Of a DNA stretch of 64,000 bases, positions 1 through 7,541 are shown piece after piece. The DNA is taken from positions 62,001 through 126,000 of the forward strand of contig JACHLS010000005.1 in NCBI GenBank assembly GCA_014204635.1, read 5' to 3'. This stretch comes from Sporosarcina luteola. Its GTDB lineage: Bacteria > Bacillota > Bacilli > Bacillales_A > Planococcaceae. Under the pieces are notes generated by a model. The model saw only the letters and a list, made by a program, of their open reading frames with translations. It was not told the DNA's origin and did no database searches. The position numbers were made by a program, and so were the translations under genes. The first letter of the stretch is position 1, and each line of letters opens with the position of its first letter.

Positions 1-99
1 TACCTGCGCCCCTTCTTTGCCAAACAGCCGCGCAGCGACTGCCCCAATTCCTTTTGCGCCTCCCGTCAGGACAGCTGTTTTTCCTTTCAATCGCCCCAT
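1..99 (-). CDS. SDR-family oxidoreductase, N-terminus only
   Basis: The 33 visible residues begin with a Rossmann-fold strand followed by TGGAKGIG, the TGxxxGxG dinucleotide-binding motif of short-chain dehydrogenases/reductases. The gene runs off the left edge of the window, so the catalytic Tyr-Lys pair cannot be seen and the substrate is unknown. The ATG at position 99 is preceded by a purine-rich AAAGAGGGAT ribosome binding site. Family assignment rests on this one motif and its position at the extreme N-terminus, which is typical. Confidence 0.8.
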   Translation of the reverse strand, partial: MGRLKGKTAVLTGGAKGIGAVAARLFGKEGAQV

Positions 100-224
100 T
101 CCATCCCTCTTTCCCCAATTATTGTTTTTAGACTATTCCCATTCTATCACAACGCCTAGAAAACAAATACGATGCCTAGTAATGACTCCAATCCGCATCT
201 TCTTCGTCAAAATCTCGGCAATAG

Positions 225-260
225 AAAAAGCAGGCCTCAAAAGAATGAGTTCCTGCTTTT
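225..260 (-). terminator. Rho-independent terminator after brxC
   Basis: A 9-bp stem (AAAAGCAGG pairing with CCTGCTTTT) ends in a T-run when read on the minus strand. It begins six bases past the brxC stop codon. Confidence 0.75.
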
Positions 261-265
261 CTGCT

Positions 266-592
266 TTAGGCATATGTTTCAACTGCTGACTGTATTTTGG
301 ATCGGGAAATACCATAATGGCTCGCGTTCCAAACCGCTTGGCCATCAACAAACAATAACAGTTGGGGTGTTTCATGACGGATGCCAGTATTCAATTCAAT
401 ATCGTCGGATACAGTGCGGGCCGTTTGAACTGTAAGAAAGTACTTCGGAATGTCTGTATCAAACCGTTCAAACTCACGAAAACCCGCTGCACTGACAGGA
501 CATGTGGAACTGTGCTTGAGAATGAACACAGCTCCCTCCTTCGCAGCATCCTTCACATTCTTCCAATCTTCAGTCGTATGAATTTCTTTCAT
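266..592 (-). CDS. brxC: bacillithiol-system thioredoxin-like protein BrxC/YtxJ
   Basis: A protein of 108 residues with a thioredoxin-like fold and the motif HSSTCPVS around Cys31, the TCPxS active site of the YtxJ/BrxC family. In Firmicutes that make bacillithiol these proteins act in the cytoplasm on bacillithiol-protein mixed disulfides. The cis-Pro region (residues TPQ) is visible about 48 residues after the cysteine. The ATG at 592 is chosen because GGAGAGG lies six bases upstream; a TTG two codons earlier sits too close to that site. The gene has its own terminator, so it appears monocistronic or the last gene of its unit. Confidence 0.85.
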   Translation of the reverse strand: MKEIHTTEDWKNVKDAAKEGAVFILKHSSTCPVSAAGFREFERFDTDIPKYFLTVQTARTVSDDIELNTGIRHETPQLLLFVDGQAVWNASHYGISRSKIQSAVETYA

Positions 593-618
593 TGCCAACC
601 TCTCCTTCCAATTATAAT

Positions 619-1197
619 TTACTTATTTTTTCCCGTCCCTCCGGCAATCCTAAACATGAGATCTTTAAGATGTGCAGAAATTAATAGAATGGAAAGTGCA
701 CCTAATAACAAGGGGACTAAATGGTCAAATGGGAACAAGCACGCAAGGAACGGGATGGCTACGATCGCTCCGAATCCCGCCAATGTGAAGCTCCTGATGA
801 ATGGATAAAGAAGCAAGAATACAGCTGCGAACCCGGCGAACAAAGGCGGATGGAATAGAAGCAACCCGCCGATGTATGTGGAAATCCCCTGTCCTCCACG
901 AAATCGAAAGAATACGGGTAGAATATGTCCTAGCATGGCCGCAAGGAGAACTGATAATTCTACGGTTGTTCCCAACTCCAGCCATCTGGCGGTCGCAACA
1001 GGGATGGCCCCTTTCAATGCATCGCCTAAGAATACGAGGACAAACGCACTCTTCCCCAATACACGACCTGCATTGCGCGCACCCGGATTGCCGCTCCCTT
1101 CAATCCGAATATTTCGCCCAAATAATTTGCCGACCCACGCAGCGGTAAGCACAGTTCCGAGCAAATATGCGCTGATAATCAGAAATACTACAGTCAT
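619..1197 (-). CDS. plsY: PlsY-like glycerol-3-phosphate acyltransferase
   Basis: An integral membrane protein of 192 residues with the PlsY motifs GSGNPGARNAGR (residues 34-45), KG at 62-63, and GHILPVFFRF followed by GGQG (about 90-104). PlsY transfers acyl groups from acyl-phosphate to glycerol-3-phosphate in phospholipid synthesis. The usual GGKG lysine is replaced by glutamine here, so this may be a diverged paralogue and not the housekeeping enzyme. The ATG at 1197 follows AGAAGG; the frame is open further upstream, but that stretch is not PlsY-like. It is divergent from a PAP2 phosphatase, another lipid-phosphate enzyme. Confidence 0.8.
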   Translation of the reverse strand: MTVVFLIISAYLLGTVLTAAWVGKLFGRNIRIEGSGNPGARNAGRVLGKSAFVLVFLGDALKGAIPVATARWLELGTTVELSVLLAAMLGHILPVFFRFRGGQGISTYIGGLLLFHPPLFAGFAAVFLLLYPFIRSFTLAGFGAIVAIPFLACLFPFDHLVPLLLGALSILLISAHLKDLMFRIAGGTGKNK

Positions 1198-1282
1198 GGC
1201 AAACCTTCTTTCGAACTTTTCATCGTAACATGCGTTAGTTATTATGTATGGATAACCTGTAATGGAATTGAGGTGTAATTCC

Positions 1283-1948
1283 TTGAAAGCACTCTTCACT
1301 CGAATGACAGCAGCCTTTTTGCTTTGCCTATTGTTTGGAGGCATATTTGCTGTCATCGCCCGTGGAATCAGCAAAGCAACCATATTCCGCTTTGATGAGA
1401 CGATCATCGACATCATACAAGGATGGGAAAGTGATTGGCTTACTCCTATCATGAAGGCGTTTACGTGGATCGGCTCCACTTCTGTCGTCCTTATCCTTAT
1501 TGCTGCCGGGACGGTCCTTCTCTACTTTATTCTGAAAGAACGGATGCTGGCTTATCTTTTCTTAACTGTCATGTTGGGAACCGGCGTATTGAATCAAGTG
1601 CTGAAATTTATTTTTAAACGCGAGCGGCCTGATATCCACCGGCTGACTGAAATCGGAGGCTACAGCTTTCCAAGCGGCCATACGATGATGTCCTTTAGCC
1701 TGTATGCCATCCTTGCGTACATTGTCTGGCGGCATACGAGAACAGCAGTTAGCCGGCTTGGGCTGCTTTTATTCTCCATTCTTATGGCCTTGATGATCGC
1801 AATCAGCCGCATTTATCTCGGCGTACACTATCCGAGCGACGTGGCGGGCGGTATGGCAGCAAGCGCATTTTGGCTCGTGGTATCGATGTCAGTTTATGGC
1901 TACTACCAAAATCGTACTTCCAAACAATCGAAACCGTCTGCTACTTAA
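1283..1948 (+). CDS. PAP2-family membrane phosphatase
   Basis: The protein has about five or six transmembrane segments and all three PAP2 signature blocks: KFIFKRERP (KxxxxxxRP), PSGH, and SRIYLGVHYPSD (SRxxxxxHxxxD). Such enzymes remove phosphate from phosphatidic acid, phosphatidylglycerol-phosphate or undecaprenyl pyrophosphate on the outer membrane face; the exact lipid cannot be read from sequence. TTG at 1283 is preferred over an in-frame ATG at 1262, because GAGGTG lies at a good distance before the TTG while no site precedes the ATG. Confidence 0.88.
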   Translation: MKALFTRMTAAFLLCLLFGGIFAVIARGISKATIFRFDETIIDIIQGWESDWLTPIMKAFTWIGSTSVVLILIAAGTVLLYFILKERMLAYLFLTVMLGTGVLNQVLKFIFKRERPDIHRLTEIGGYSFPSGHTMMSFSLYAILAYIVWRHTRTAVSRLGLLLFSILMALMIAISRIYLGVHYPSDVAGGMAASAFWLVVSMSVYGYYQNRTSKQSKPSAT

Positions 1949-2046
1949 GTGGGCGGTTACCTTTTGTGAATGTCAGAAGTTATTAAAAAGCCTCCCCGTT
2001 TTAGTATATGGTCTTCCTCTATAGCTTGATAAAGGGAAACAGACTT

Positions 2047-2592
2047 TTATCCTTCATACTTCTTCGCTTCTTCTTCCGACAACACACGCGGCTTGAGGCC
2101 GATCATCTGCACATACTCTAGCCGGCCGTTAACCTTTACTTCATACACATCCTGATCCTTCGCGGCTTGAATGGAATCCACCGTCTCACCTTTATCTTTA
2201 TAAAACGCTGTAATATCCTGTTCCACCCACAAAGGGATTTCGTTACGAAACGTTTCACGCTCTTCCTGCTTTTTATCCCATGCTTCCTTCGCTTTTCGAT
2301 CCAACCGAAAATAAATATCTTGCAATAAGTTGATCACTTCCCCAAAGCCGATAATCAGAAGTCCATATAGCACATGCATCGCAATGATGCCGATGAACCC
2401 GAAAAGGGCAGTACTGCTGAATGAACTGTCTACATAAATGACTTCCCCAAAGTCGTTGAAGTACTGATTTCCGGAATCGTGAGTTACGGCCAGGAAAACG
2501 ATTGCTTGAATGACACCCCAGCCCATGACGACTATTCCTGAAATCTTGATTAGATATCCAATCATATTGCGTTTGTTAAAAAATGGTCCCAT
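2047..2592 (-). CDS. hypothetical membrane protein
   Basis: I do not recognise the family. The 181-residue product has two clear hydrophobic segments in its first half (roughly residues 10-35 and 65-90). A charged cytoplasmic-type tail follows, rich in Lys and Glu, with a short coiled-coil-like stretch after the second segment. The ATG at 2592 has AAGGGG eight bases upstream; the GTG three codons earlier overlaps that site. It stands between the PAP2 gene and the convergent-free ATL gene, with no obvious operon partner. Confidence 0.75.
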   Translation of the reverse strand: MGPFFNKRNMIGYLIKISGIVVMGWGVIQAIVFLAVTHDSGNQYFNDFGEVIYVDSSFSSTALFGFIGIIAMHVLYGLLIIGFGEVINLLQDIYFRLDRKAKEAWDKKQEERETFRNEIPLWVEQDITAFYKDKGETVDSIQAAKDQDVYEVKVNGRLEYVQMIGLKPRVLSEEEAKKYEG

Positions 2593-2671
2593 CCGTTTCA
2601 CCCCTTGTTTTTCACTTCTTATCTACTGTACGATACAAAAAAGACAATAGTTTCAGAACGGGGGAATTTGG

Positions 2672-3007
2672 ATGAATCCATTTACGGAAAAAGTCGTCGC
2701 CATCATCTCCAGCATTCCGGCTGGACGGGTCATGACGTATGGGCAGATAGCGGCCTGCGCCGGAAATCCGCGTGGAGCTAGACAAGTGGTGCGTGTACTG
2801 CATGCTATGAGTGCGAAACACCAATTGCCATGGCACCGGGTCATTAACGCCCAAGGCGGCATTTCCACGCCGTCGGATAGAGAAGAGAAAGGTAACAGAC
2901 AGCGGGAGCTGCTCGAATCGGAAGGTGTGCAATTCGAAGAGAACGGGAAAATTGAATTGTCGATGTATCGATGGTTTCCTGAAATGGGTGAAGAGGAATG
3001 GCTATGA
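2672..3007 (+). CDS. alkyltransferase-like DNA repair protein (ATL, MGMT family)
   Basis: The 111-residue protein aligns to the C-terminal DNA-binding domain of O6-alkylguanine-DNA alkyltransferase. It contains the helix-turn-helix region with GNPRGARQVV and the active-site block PWHRV at residues 53-57. The alkyl-accepting Cys of PCHRV is Trp54, which defines alkyltransferase-like proteins: they bind O6-alkylguanine without removing the alkyl group and hand the lesion to nucleotide excision repair. The start has a GGGGGAA site upstream. It stands alone on the plus strand, next to a gene with an SOS-like operator. Confidence 0.9.
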   Translation: MNPFTEKVVAIISSIPAGRVMTYGQIAACAGNPRGARQVVRVLHAMSAKHQLPWHRVINAQGGISTPSDREEKGNRQRELLESEGVQFEENGKIELSMYRWFPEMGEEEWL

Positions 3008-3075
3008 AAGAATGATGTGTCAAATTCCGTGCTCCCTGATGAGGATGAAATCAAAAATGGCAGGGAAATGCCGGG

Positions 3076-3297
3076 TTACATTGCTGTGGATTCCTTATAA
3101 ACAACCCGCTGGATCGAAAGGATGCGATCGATTTTGAACATTCTTTTCTCCTTGCGCAAATAGCAATAGGCTATGAAAGTATTTACACCGACTGATATGA
3201 CTTCAACCCTGCGCTTCGTAAACTGGCCATCCGCACGCATATAAATCATATCCGCCAACTCGTGACGTTTGCACAATTTCAGTACATCATTTCGCAT
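3076..3297 (-). CDS. small WYL-like protein
   Basis: A 73-residue protein resembling the core of the WYL ligand-binding fold: a hydrophobic strand, a GQFTKR turn, then FIAYCYLR and a conserved RMFKIDRIL segment. WYL domains often sense nucleic acids or nucleotides and regulate transcription in stress responses. This copy has no helix-turn-helix, so its role is unknown. The ATG at 3297 follows AGGGGG with seven spacer bases. The promoter upstream carries a LexA-like palindrome, which suggests DNA-damage induction. Confidence 0.7.
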   Translation of the reverse strand: MRNDVLKLCKRHELADMIYMRADGQFTKRRVEVISVGVNTFIAYCYLRKEKRMFKIDRILSIQRVVYKESTAM

Positions 3298-3314
3298 ACA
3301 AGAACCCCCTAAAC

Positions 3315-3358
3315 AGAACGTTTGTTCTTATTATATGCAAACATAGTGACAAATGCAA
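3315..3358 (-). promoter_or_regulatory. SigA promoter with LexA/SOS-like box
   Basis: On the minus strand a -35 TTGCAT (3353-3358) is separated by 17 bases from a perfect TATAAT (3330-3335). Immediately downstream, at 3315-3328, lies AGAACGTTTGTTCT, with the GAAC-N4-GTTC core of the Bacillus SOS operator. A repressor there would cover the transcription start of the WYL-like gene. It deviates from the full SOS consensus at its outermost bases. Confidence 0.65.
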
Positions 3359-3453
3359 TTGGAGGATCCTGTAAAGGAATAATAATGCTTGTCGTCTGCT
3401 CATTAGAAGGGGAGATGTCAATTGCAATCAAAATGGGACTGTCACTTTATGTT

Positions 3454-4434
3454 TTATTTCATTGCAGTGTTCCACAATCTCTCGATACTGTCCAATTCAG
3501 CATGGTAGATTCTAGCTCTTCTCTCCCCTGCCGCAGAAAGTCCGGACTTTTGTAGCAACCGTTTCGTCTTTTGCGGACAAGTCAGATGCAAAAACTCCCT
3601 GCATCTTTGATTCGTAATCGATGTGTCAATCAGCATGACATAATCTAAAATGGCAGCTGTGTGCGCATTCCTGTCCGATTGCCCACAACGTTTACAACGC
3701 CACCCATGCTGATACGGAATCATAGTAAATAAACCACAACACTGGCAGTGGACTCCTTTCAGGATATCTTGCTTCGGTACCTGGTAATGATGAGAAAGAG
3801 GAAACGGACTGTAATTTGAGTGAGAGGCCAGAAGGGAATCGACGATTTTTCGCAGTTGTCCGGAAGGGATCACTTTGGGGGAATGATGGATTTTCCGTAA
3901 ATAAACAGGCACTTCATTTGGGAAAAGAATCGTGAGGTTTTCTCGTTCACCAGTTATGATTTGAGATCGGGTGAAAACAACCGCCTTGTGAATCGGTATC
4001 GTAAAGTGTCTTGCATGAAACCAATCTTCCAACAACATACTGTTTCGATCCAGTTGAACAGATGGACATTCGTAGGAATCGACTTGTCCACTATCTAGCG
4101 TCCGGATCACCTGCCGATGCCTAGCAGGAAATTCGATCCTTCCGGAAATATTCTTTACTTCCAAAATAAACGCCCCTCGTTCGGAAATCAACAACGCATC
4201 AATTTGAAACAGGCCGGTCGACCGTAAATGTAAATCATAAAAAATATAATGCTCAAATGGAAGTTCATATTTCTGAAAAATCTGTTCCAGCAACTTCTCT
4301 CCATACTCACCACCGCGAACCCGACCCAATTCATTTTCAAATTCACGCTTCCGCGGATGATGATCAGGCAACCTTCGTATCAACGCTTCCAAGCCGATTC
4401 TTTTTAAGGAAAGACTTTTTTTCTTTACAATCAA
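3454..4434 (-). CDS. NERD-domain protein with C-terminal zinc ribbon
   Basis: Residues about 40-160 form a nuclease-related NERD domain: GGEYGEK near residue 41, then Asp79 and Glu92-x-Lys94 (in FILEVKN), the D-ExK pattern of restriction-endonuclease-like folds. Cys230/Cys233 and Cys247/Cys250 form a CxxC-CxxC zinc ribbon. NERD proteins are presumed nucleases or DNA-processing factors; the substrate is unknown. The TTG start at 4434 follows GGAGG. The gene lies directly downstream, in its own sense, of the large tandem array, so the array occupies its upstream region. Confidence 0.82.
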   Translation of the reverse strand: MIVKKKSLSLKRIGLEALIRRLPDHHPRKREFENELGRVRGGEYGEKLLEQIFQKYELPFEHYIFYDLHLRSTGLFQIDALLISERGAFILEVKNISGRIEFPARHRQVIRTLDSGQVDSYECPSVQLDRNSMLLEDWFHARHFTIPIHKAVVFTRSQIITGERENLTILFPNEVPVYLRKIHHSPKVIPSGQLRKIVDSLLASHSNYSPFPLSHHYQVPKQDILKGVHCQCCGLFTMIPYQHGWRCKRCGQSDRNAHTAAILDYVMLIDTSITNQRCREFLHLTCPQKTKRLLQKSGLSAAGERRARIYHAELDSIERLWNTAMK

Positions 4435-4550
4435 TATTTACCACCTCCATCTTAACTATAGCAAGCTACATTAAGAAAATCCATAGAATAGTCTGAAAAA
4501 TAAACAGATTAACTGTGATTCGTTCTTTCCCAGGCTTTTCTGAAGTGATC

Positions 4551-5200
4551 GATCACCTCGGTTTTATTGATCACTTAGAGAGGGTTTTCAATCTTTTCCA
4601 GGGTGTTATTGATCACTTCTGCTAGCTTTTCAGTCACTTTTCCGATGTTTTCGATCAGCTCAGTTTTTTCGATCACTTAGAAAGGGTTTTCGATCATTTC
4701 TGGGGAGTTATCGATCACTTCTACTAGCTTTTCAGTCACTACTCCAATGTTATAGATCACCTCGGTTTTATCGATCACTTAGAAAGGGGTTTCGATCTTT
4801 TCCAGGGAGTTATCGATCACTTCTGCTAGCTTTTCAGTCACTTTCCCGATGTTATCGATCACCTCGGTTTTATCGATCACTTAGAAAGGGGTTTCGATCA
4901 TTTCCAGGGAGTTATCGATCACTTCTACTAGCTTTTCAGTCACTTTTCCAATGTTATCGATCGTCTCGGTTTTTTCGATCACTTAGAAAGGGGTTTCGAC
5001 CATTTCCAGGGAGTTATCGATCACTTCTACTAGCTTTTCAGTCACTTTTCCAATGTTATCGATCACCTCGGTTTTATCGATCACTTAGAAAGGGGTTTCG
5101 ATCATTTCCAGGGAGTTATCAATCACTTCTACTAGCTTTTCGGTCACTTTTCCAATGTTATCGATCATCTCGGTTTTTCGATCACTCAAAGAGGTTTATC
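4551..5200. repeat. 102-bp tandem array with 21-bp internal phasing
   Basis: Six full 102-bp units plus part of a seventh. The word GATCACTTAG starts at 4569, 4671, 4773, 4875, 4977 and 5079, exactly 102 bp apart, and the related GATCACCTCGG segment starts at 4551, 4653 and so on to 5163. Within a unit, GATCAC-like cores (GATCAC, GATCAT, GATCAC, AGTCAC, GATCAC) recur at offsets 1, 22, 43, 64 and 85, so each unit is five roughly 21-bp sub-repeats. One plus frame stays open for about 600 bp, but it has no start codon. Function unknown; the phasing would place cores on one helix face. Confidence 0.95.
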
Positions 5201-5262
5201 AAACATCTCAAACCTCAGACTCACCCTTCCACACTTCCGCCACAACTCCACTATGGATAGCA

Positions 5263-5291
5263 TTGCCACTCCTGAATGGGAATGGTACAAT
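5263..5291 (+). promoter_or_regulatory. extended SigA promoter
   Basis: TTGCCA (5263-5268), a 17-base spacer ending in TGG, and TACAAT (5286-5291), giving an extended -10. It lies about 35 bp upstream of the start of a 30-residue membrane peptide gene. Confidence 0.7.
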
Positions 5292-5327
5292 GGGCAATAG
5301 GATATTGATAAAAAGGAGTGAGTCTTC

Positions 5328-5420
5328 ATGTGGTTCCTATATATAATGTTCGCGTTGTTTGCGTTTATTTTAGCGGGTACATTGTTCGGTCTTGTGCGGA
5401 CGTTTTCTAATCACAAATAA
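5328..5420 (+). CDS. 30-residue single-span membrane peptide
   Basis: A short open frame starting MWFLYIMFALF is almost entirely one hydrophobic span. It ends in a charged tail with Arg, His and Lys, as expected for a small inner-membrane peptide with a cytoplasmic C-terminus. Support for expression is unusually good for its size: AAAAGGAGTG seven bases before the ATG, a 17-spaced extended promoter upstream and a hairpin terminator ten bases after the stop. I do not recognise a family. Possible roles include a small regulator of a membrane complex or a holin-like or toxin-like peptide; none is shown. Confidence 0.65.
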   Translation: MWFLYIMFALFAFILAGTLFGLVRTFSNHK

Positions 5421-5430
5421 GAGGATAACC

Positions 5431-5463
5431 AGTCGTTGCATGCTTGCGTGTAATGACTTTTTT
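5431..5463 (+). terminator. Rho-independent terminator
   Basis: AGTCGTTGCA pairs with TGTAATGACT (two wobble pairs) around an eight-base loop, followed by six T residues. It ends the small membrane peptide transcript just before the acetyltransferase ribosome binding site. Confidence 0.7.
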
Positions 5464-5481
5464 ATTGAGGAGGCTACCTGA

Positions 5482-5934
5482 ATGAGGCTTCACACAGACA
5501 GATTACTGCTGATTGCTTGCAATGAAACGTCTGTCCTGGCTGCAGTAGAAGCCGGATATGAAATGGGACCACATATAAGTACACATTTAACAGTCTTAAA
5601 AGAAGAACCCTCTCTTCTAGGGTGGGGTGCTTGGCTCGTCACTTGCCAAGCGACTGGCGAGGTAATCGGAGATATTGGTTTTAAAGGAAGACCCGACGCA
5701 AATGGAGAAGTGGAAGTGGGTTATGGCATTCTCCCGGCCGCACAAAACAAAGGGTTTGCGACGGAATCAGTTCGTGCTGTGACTCAGTGGGCTTTTTCAA
5801 CAGCAGCAGTCAATCAAATCATTGCGGAATGCAATGCTGACAATTTTTCGTCCATTCGTGTATTGGAGAAATTGGGGATGGAACAAGTGGGGTTGCAAGA
5901 CGGTTTGTTGAAGTGGCGTTTACGAAAAAAATGA
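5482..5934 (+). CDS. GNAT-family N-acetyltransferase (RimJ/RimL-like)
   Basis: The 150-residue protein opens with RLHTDRLLL, the N-terminal strand of RimJ/RimL-type acetyltransferases. It then has GEVIGDIGFKG, EVGYGILPAAQNKGFATE (the acetyl-CoA pyrophosphate-binding loop of motif A) and NFSSIRVLEKLGM, the usual C-terminal motif. It should acetylate an amine using acetyl-CoA; the acceptor is unknown. AGGAGG precedes the ATG. It follows a terminator, so it probably has its own promoter or depends on read-through. Confidence 0.85.
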   Translation: MRLHTDRLLLIACNETSVLAAVEAGYEMGPHISTHLTVLKEEPSLLGWGAWLVTCQATGEVIGDIGFKGRPDANGEVEVGYGILPAAQNKGFATESVRAVTQWAFSTAAVNQIIAECNADNFSSIRVLEKLGMEQVGLQDGLLKWRLRKK

Positions 5935-5968
5935 TGGTTGGGTAAACAACTCTTACCTATCACTACGG

Positions 5969-6005
5969 GCTGCTCTTCAGTCCTTTTCTTAGACAAAAGA
6001 GCAGC
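5969..6005. terminator. hairpin between convergent genes
   Basis: A nine-base perfect stem, GCTGCTCTT pairing with AAGAGCAGC, lies between the acetyltransferase (plus) and the exported peptide gene (minus). Neither side has a strong T-run, so bidirectional termination is only probable. Confidence 0.5.
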
Positions 6006-6017
6006 GTTTCCACTCAT

Positions 6018-6176
6018 TCATTGGGGCGGCATTACATCAGGAGGATGCAGATTTCCATTGCCCGTGGTATAGGTGGACATTTCATCATTCACTTGAATGG
6101 TTGCAAATGCATTTCCCGTGCCGACAACAGCTACAAATAAAACAGCCAAGAACGCAACAGACCATTTGCGTTTCAT
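6018..6176 (-). CDS. 52-residue exported peptide, candidate signalling pro-peptide
   Basis: The product starts MKRKWSVAFLAVLFVAVV, a classic Sec signal peptide with an Ala-x-Ala-type cleavage site near residue 25 (NAFA). A mature part of about 27 residues follows, ending HPPDVMPPQ. Its ATG overlaps the stop codon of the upstream XRE-TPR regulator (ATGA), and GAAAGGAGAG precedes it. This is the genetic layout of RNPP pheromones such as PapR or NprX, which are exported, trimmed and re-imported by an oligopeptide permease to bind the TPR domain. It is too short for standard gene callers. Pheromone function is inferred from context. Confidence 0.72.
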   Translation of the reverse strand: MKRKWSVAFLAVLFVAVVGTGNAFATIQVNDEMSTYTTGNGNLHPPDVMPPQ

Positions 6177-7411
6177 GTCATCTTCTCTCCTTTCTCATAA
6201 AAGTAAATCGCATATTCATCGGCCTTCTCATAGTGGCCGATGGAGCGGTAATAGTTAGCGAGTCGCCATGCAAATCGTCTTGCTTCCCCTATATAACCAT
6301 GTTCCTTTAAAAAAGGGAATACTATTTGTTCACAATAGTCAAAAAGATCTCGTTGGGAAAATTTTAGCTTACGAAAGTAGTTCAGTTGTATGGTTAAATA
6401 TGGGTCATCCTTCCCCTGAAGGAGTATTTCTAATTCCTCAAGCAGGTGATCCATTTCAAGGCCTTCCTCTGCAGCAGTCTGCAACATATGAATAAGAACT
6501 GACGCATATAGCGGGATCTCTGGTGTAATCAATGATTTTAATTCTTTCAACAGCAGATAAGCTGACTTGTGATGCCCTCTTCTGTTCTGAAGCATCGAAT
6601 AATTATAGAGCACACCTTCATACAAGGAGATCTCATCCATCAGACGAGCGTTCCGCAAAAGTGTCTTAAACAGCCCCTCCGCCTGCAAATACAAATCCCG
6701 ATTGGCATAGTTTACAGCTTGGAGCATTTGAGCATGCATCAGGCGCAGATAATTGCAGTCCTTCTGAAATTGATTGATAGCCAGTTCCGCGAAATAGGAC
6801 GATTTGCCGTATTCCGTGTTCCTCTGTGATAACCAAGCATTCTGATAGTAAAACTCCCCCTCAAACAGTTGGGGCACCCATCCTTGACTATCTTCGATGC
6901 GCCCGACAATCTCCTTTGCTTTTTCTTTGTTCCGAGTTGACACATAATAAATTAGGTAAAAGACCTTGGCAGCACCACGTTCGTATTCATCAAATGTTGA
7001 CTCCAGCTTTGCTAAAATTCTCATTTGCTGGGTTGCTCTCTGCCGATTTTGTTGAAATAGATAATATCGAAGCTTGTATAATTCGTAGCGATTAATCAGG
7101 TCGGTAGACTGTAAATAATCCCTGTTCCGTTCCAATTCCGCATAGAGTGCTTCCATGGATTTCAAGTCGTAGTAAACCGAGTACGTAATGAACTTTTCTA
7201 GCTTTTCTCTATGGGCAAGATATACATCCACCTCTTGGTTCCACTCGATATTCATCCGGGTAAAAAGCTCTTCTAATGTCTCTTGATGCGGAACATATTT
7301 GTTCGATTCAATTTTACTCAAATGGGAGATTGAACAAATTCCTTCACATAGTTCAGCTTGGGTAAGATTATGTTTCATACGGTAATATTTCACAATCGAA
7401 CCGACATTCAT
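6173..7411 (-). CDS. XRE-TPR transcriptional regulator, RNPP-type
   Basis: Residues about 1-60 form a Cro/C1-type helix-turn-helix (KYYRMKHNLTQAELCEG, then SHLSKIESNKYVP). The remaining 350 residues are helical repeats of the TPR type seen in PlcR, NprR and related peptide-responsive regulators. It has 412 residues with ATG at 7411 behind GGGGGTG; an in-frame GTG three codons earlier is too close to that site. The gene lies between a secreted subtilisin (upstream, same strand) and a four-base-overlapping exported peptide gene (downstream). That context suggests control of the protease by a secreted peptide. It could instead be a Rap-like or development regulator without ligand. Confidence 0.82.
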   Translation of the reverse strand: MNVGSIVKYYRMKHNLTQAELCEGICSISHLSKIESNKYVPHQETLEELFTRMNIEWNQEVDVYLAHREKLEKFITYSVYYDLKSMEALYAELERNRDYLQSTDLINRYELYKLRYYLFQQNRQRATQQMRILAKLESTFDEYERGAAKVFYLIYYVSTRNKEKAKEIVGRIEDSQGWVPQLFEGEFYYQNAWLSQRNTEYGKSSYFAELAINQFQKDCNYLRLMHAQMLQAVNYANRDLYLQAEGLFKTLLRNARLMDEISLYEGVLYNYSMLQNRRGHHKSAYLLLKELKSLITPEIPLYASVLIHMLQTAAEEGLEMDHLLEELEILLQGKDDPYLTIQLNYFRKLKFSQRDLFDYCEQIVFPFLKEHGYIGEARRFAWRLANYYRSIGHYEKADEYAIYFYEKGEKMT

Positions 7412-7469
7412 TCGACACACCCCCGTTATTTAATCAAACCTAACATAGAGTATCGGTTGCATACATGAG

Positions 7470-7501
7470 AAAACAGTCCCAGGGGAGTTGAGGACTGTTT
7501 T
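7470..7501 (-). terminator. Rho-independent terminator after the subtilisin gene
   Basis: AAAACAGTCC and GGACTGTTTT form a ten-base stem with a T-run on the minus strand, between the protease stop and the regulator start. Confidence 0.75.
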
Positions 7502-7541
7502 ACTCGTGACTTATATAATAAAGTTGTTTAGAGAATTTTAA

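Noticed and set aside
133..375. Minus-strand frame overlapping the end of brxC
   Set aside because: Out of frame with brxC and crosses its terminator.
4590..5185. Long open plus-strand frame through the 102-bp array with R-S every seven residues
   Set aside because: It contains no ATG, GTG or TTG start and breaks by a one-base deletion in the last copy. On the minus strand each unit has a TAA. Treated as non-coding repeat.
4551..5200. CRISPR array
   Set aside because: The whole 102-bp unit is conserved with no variable spacers, and no cas genes are nearby.
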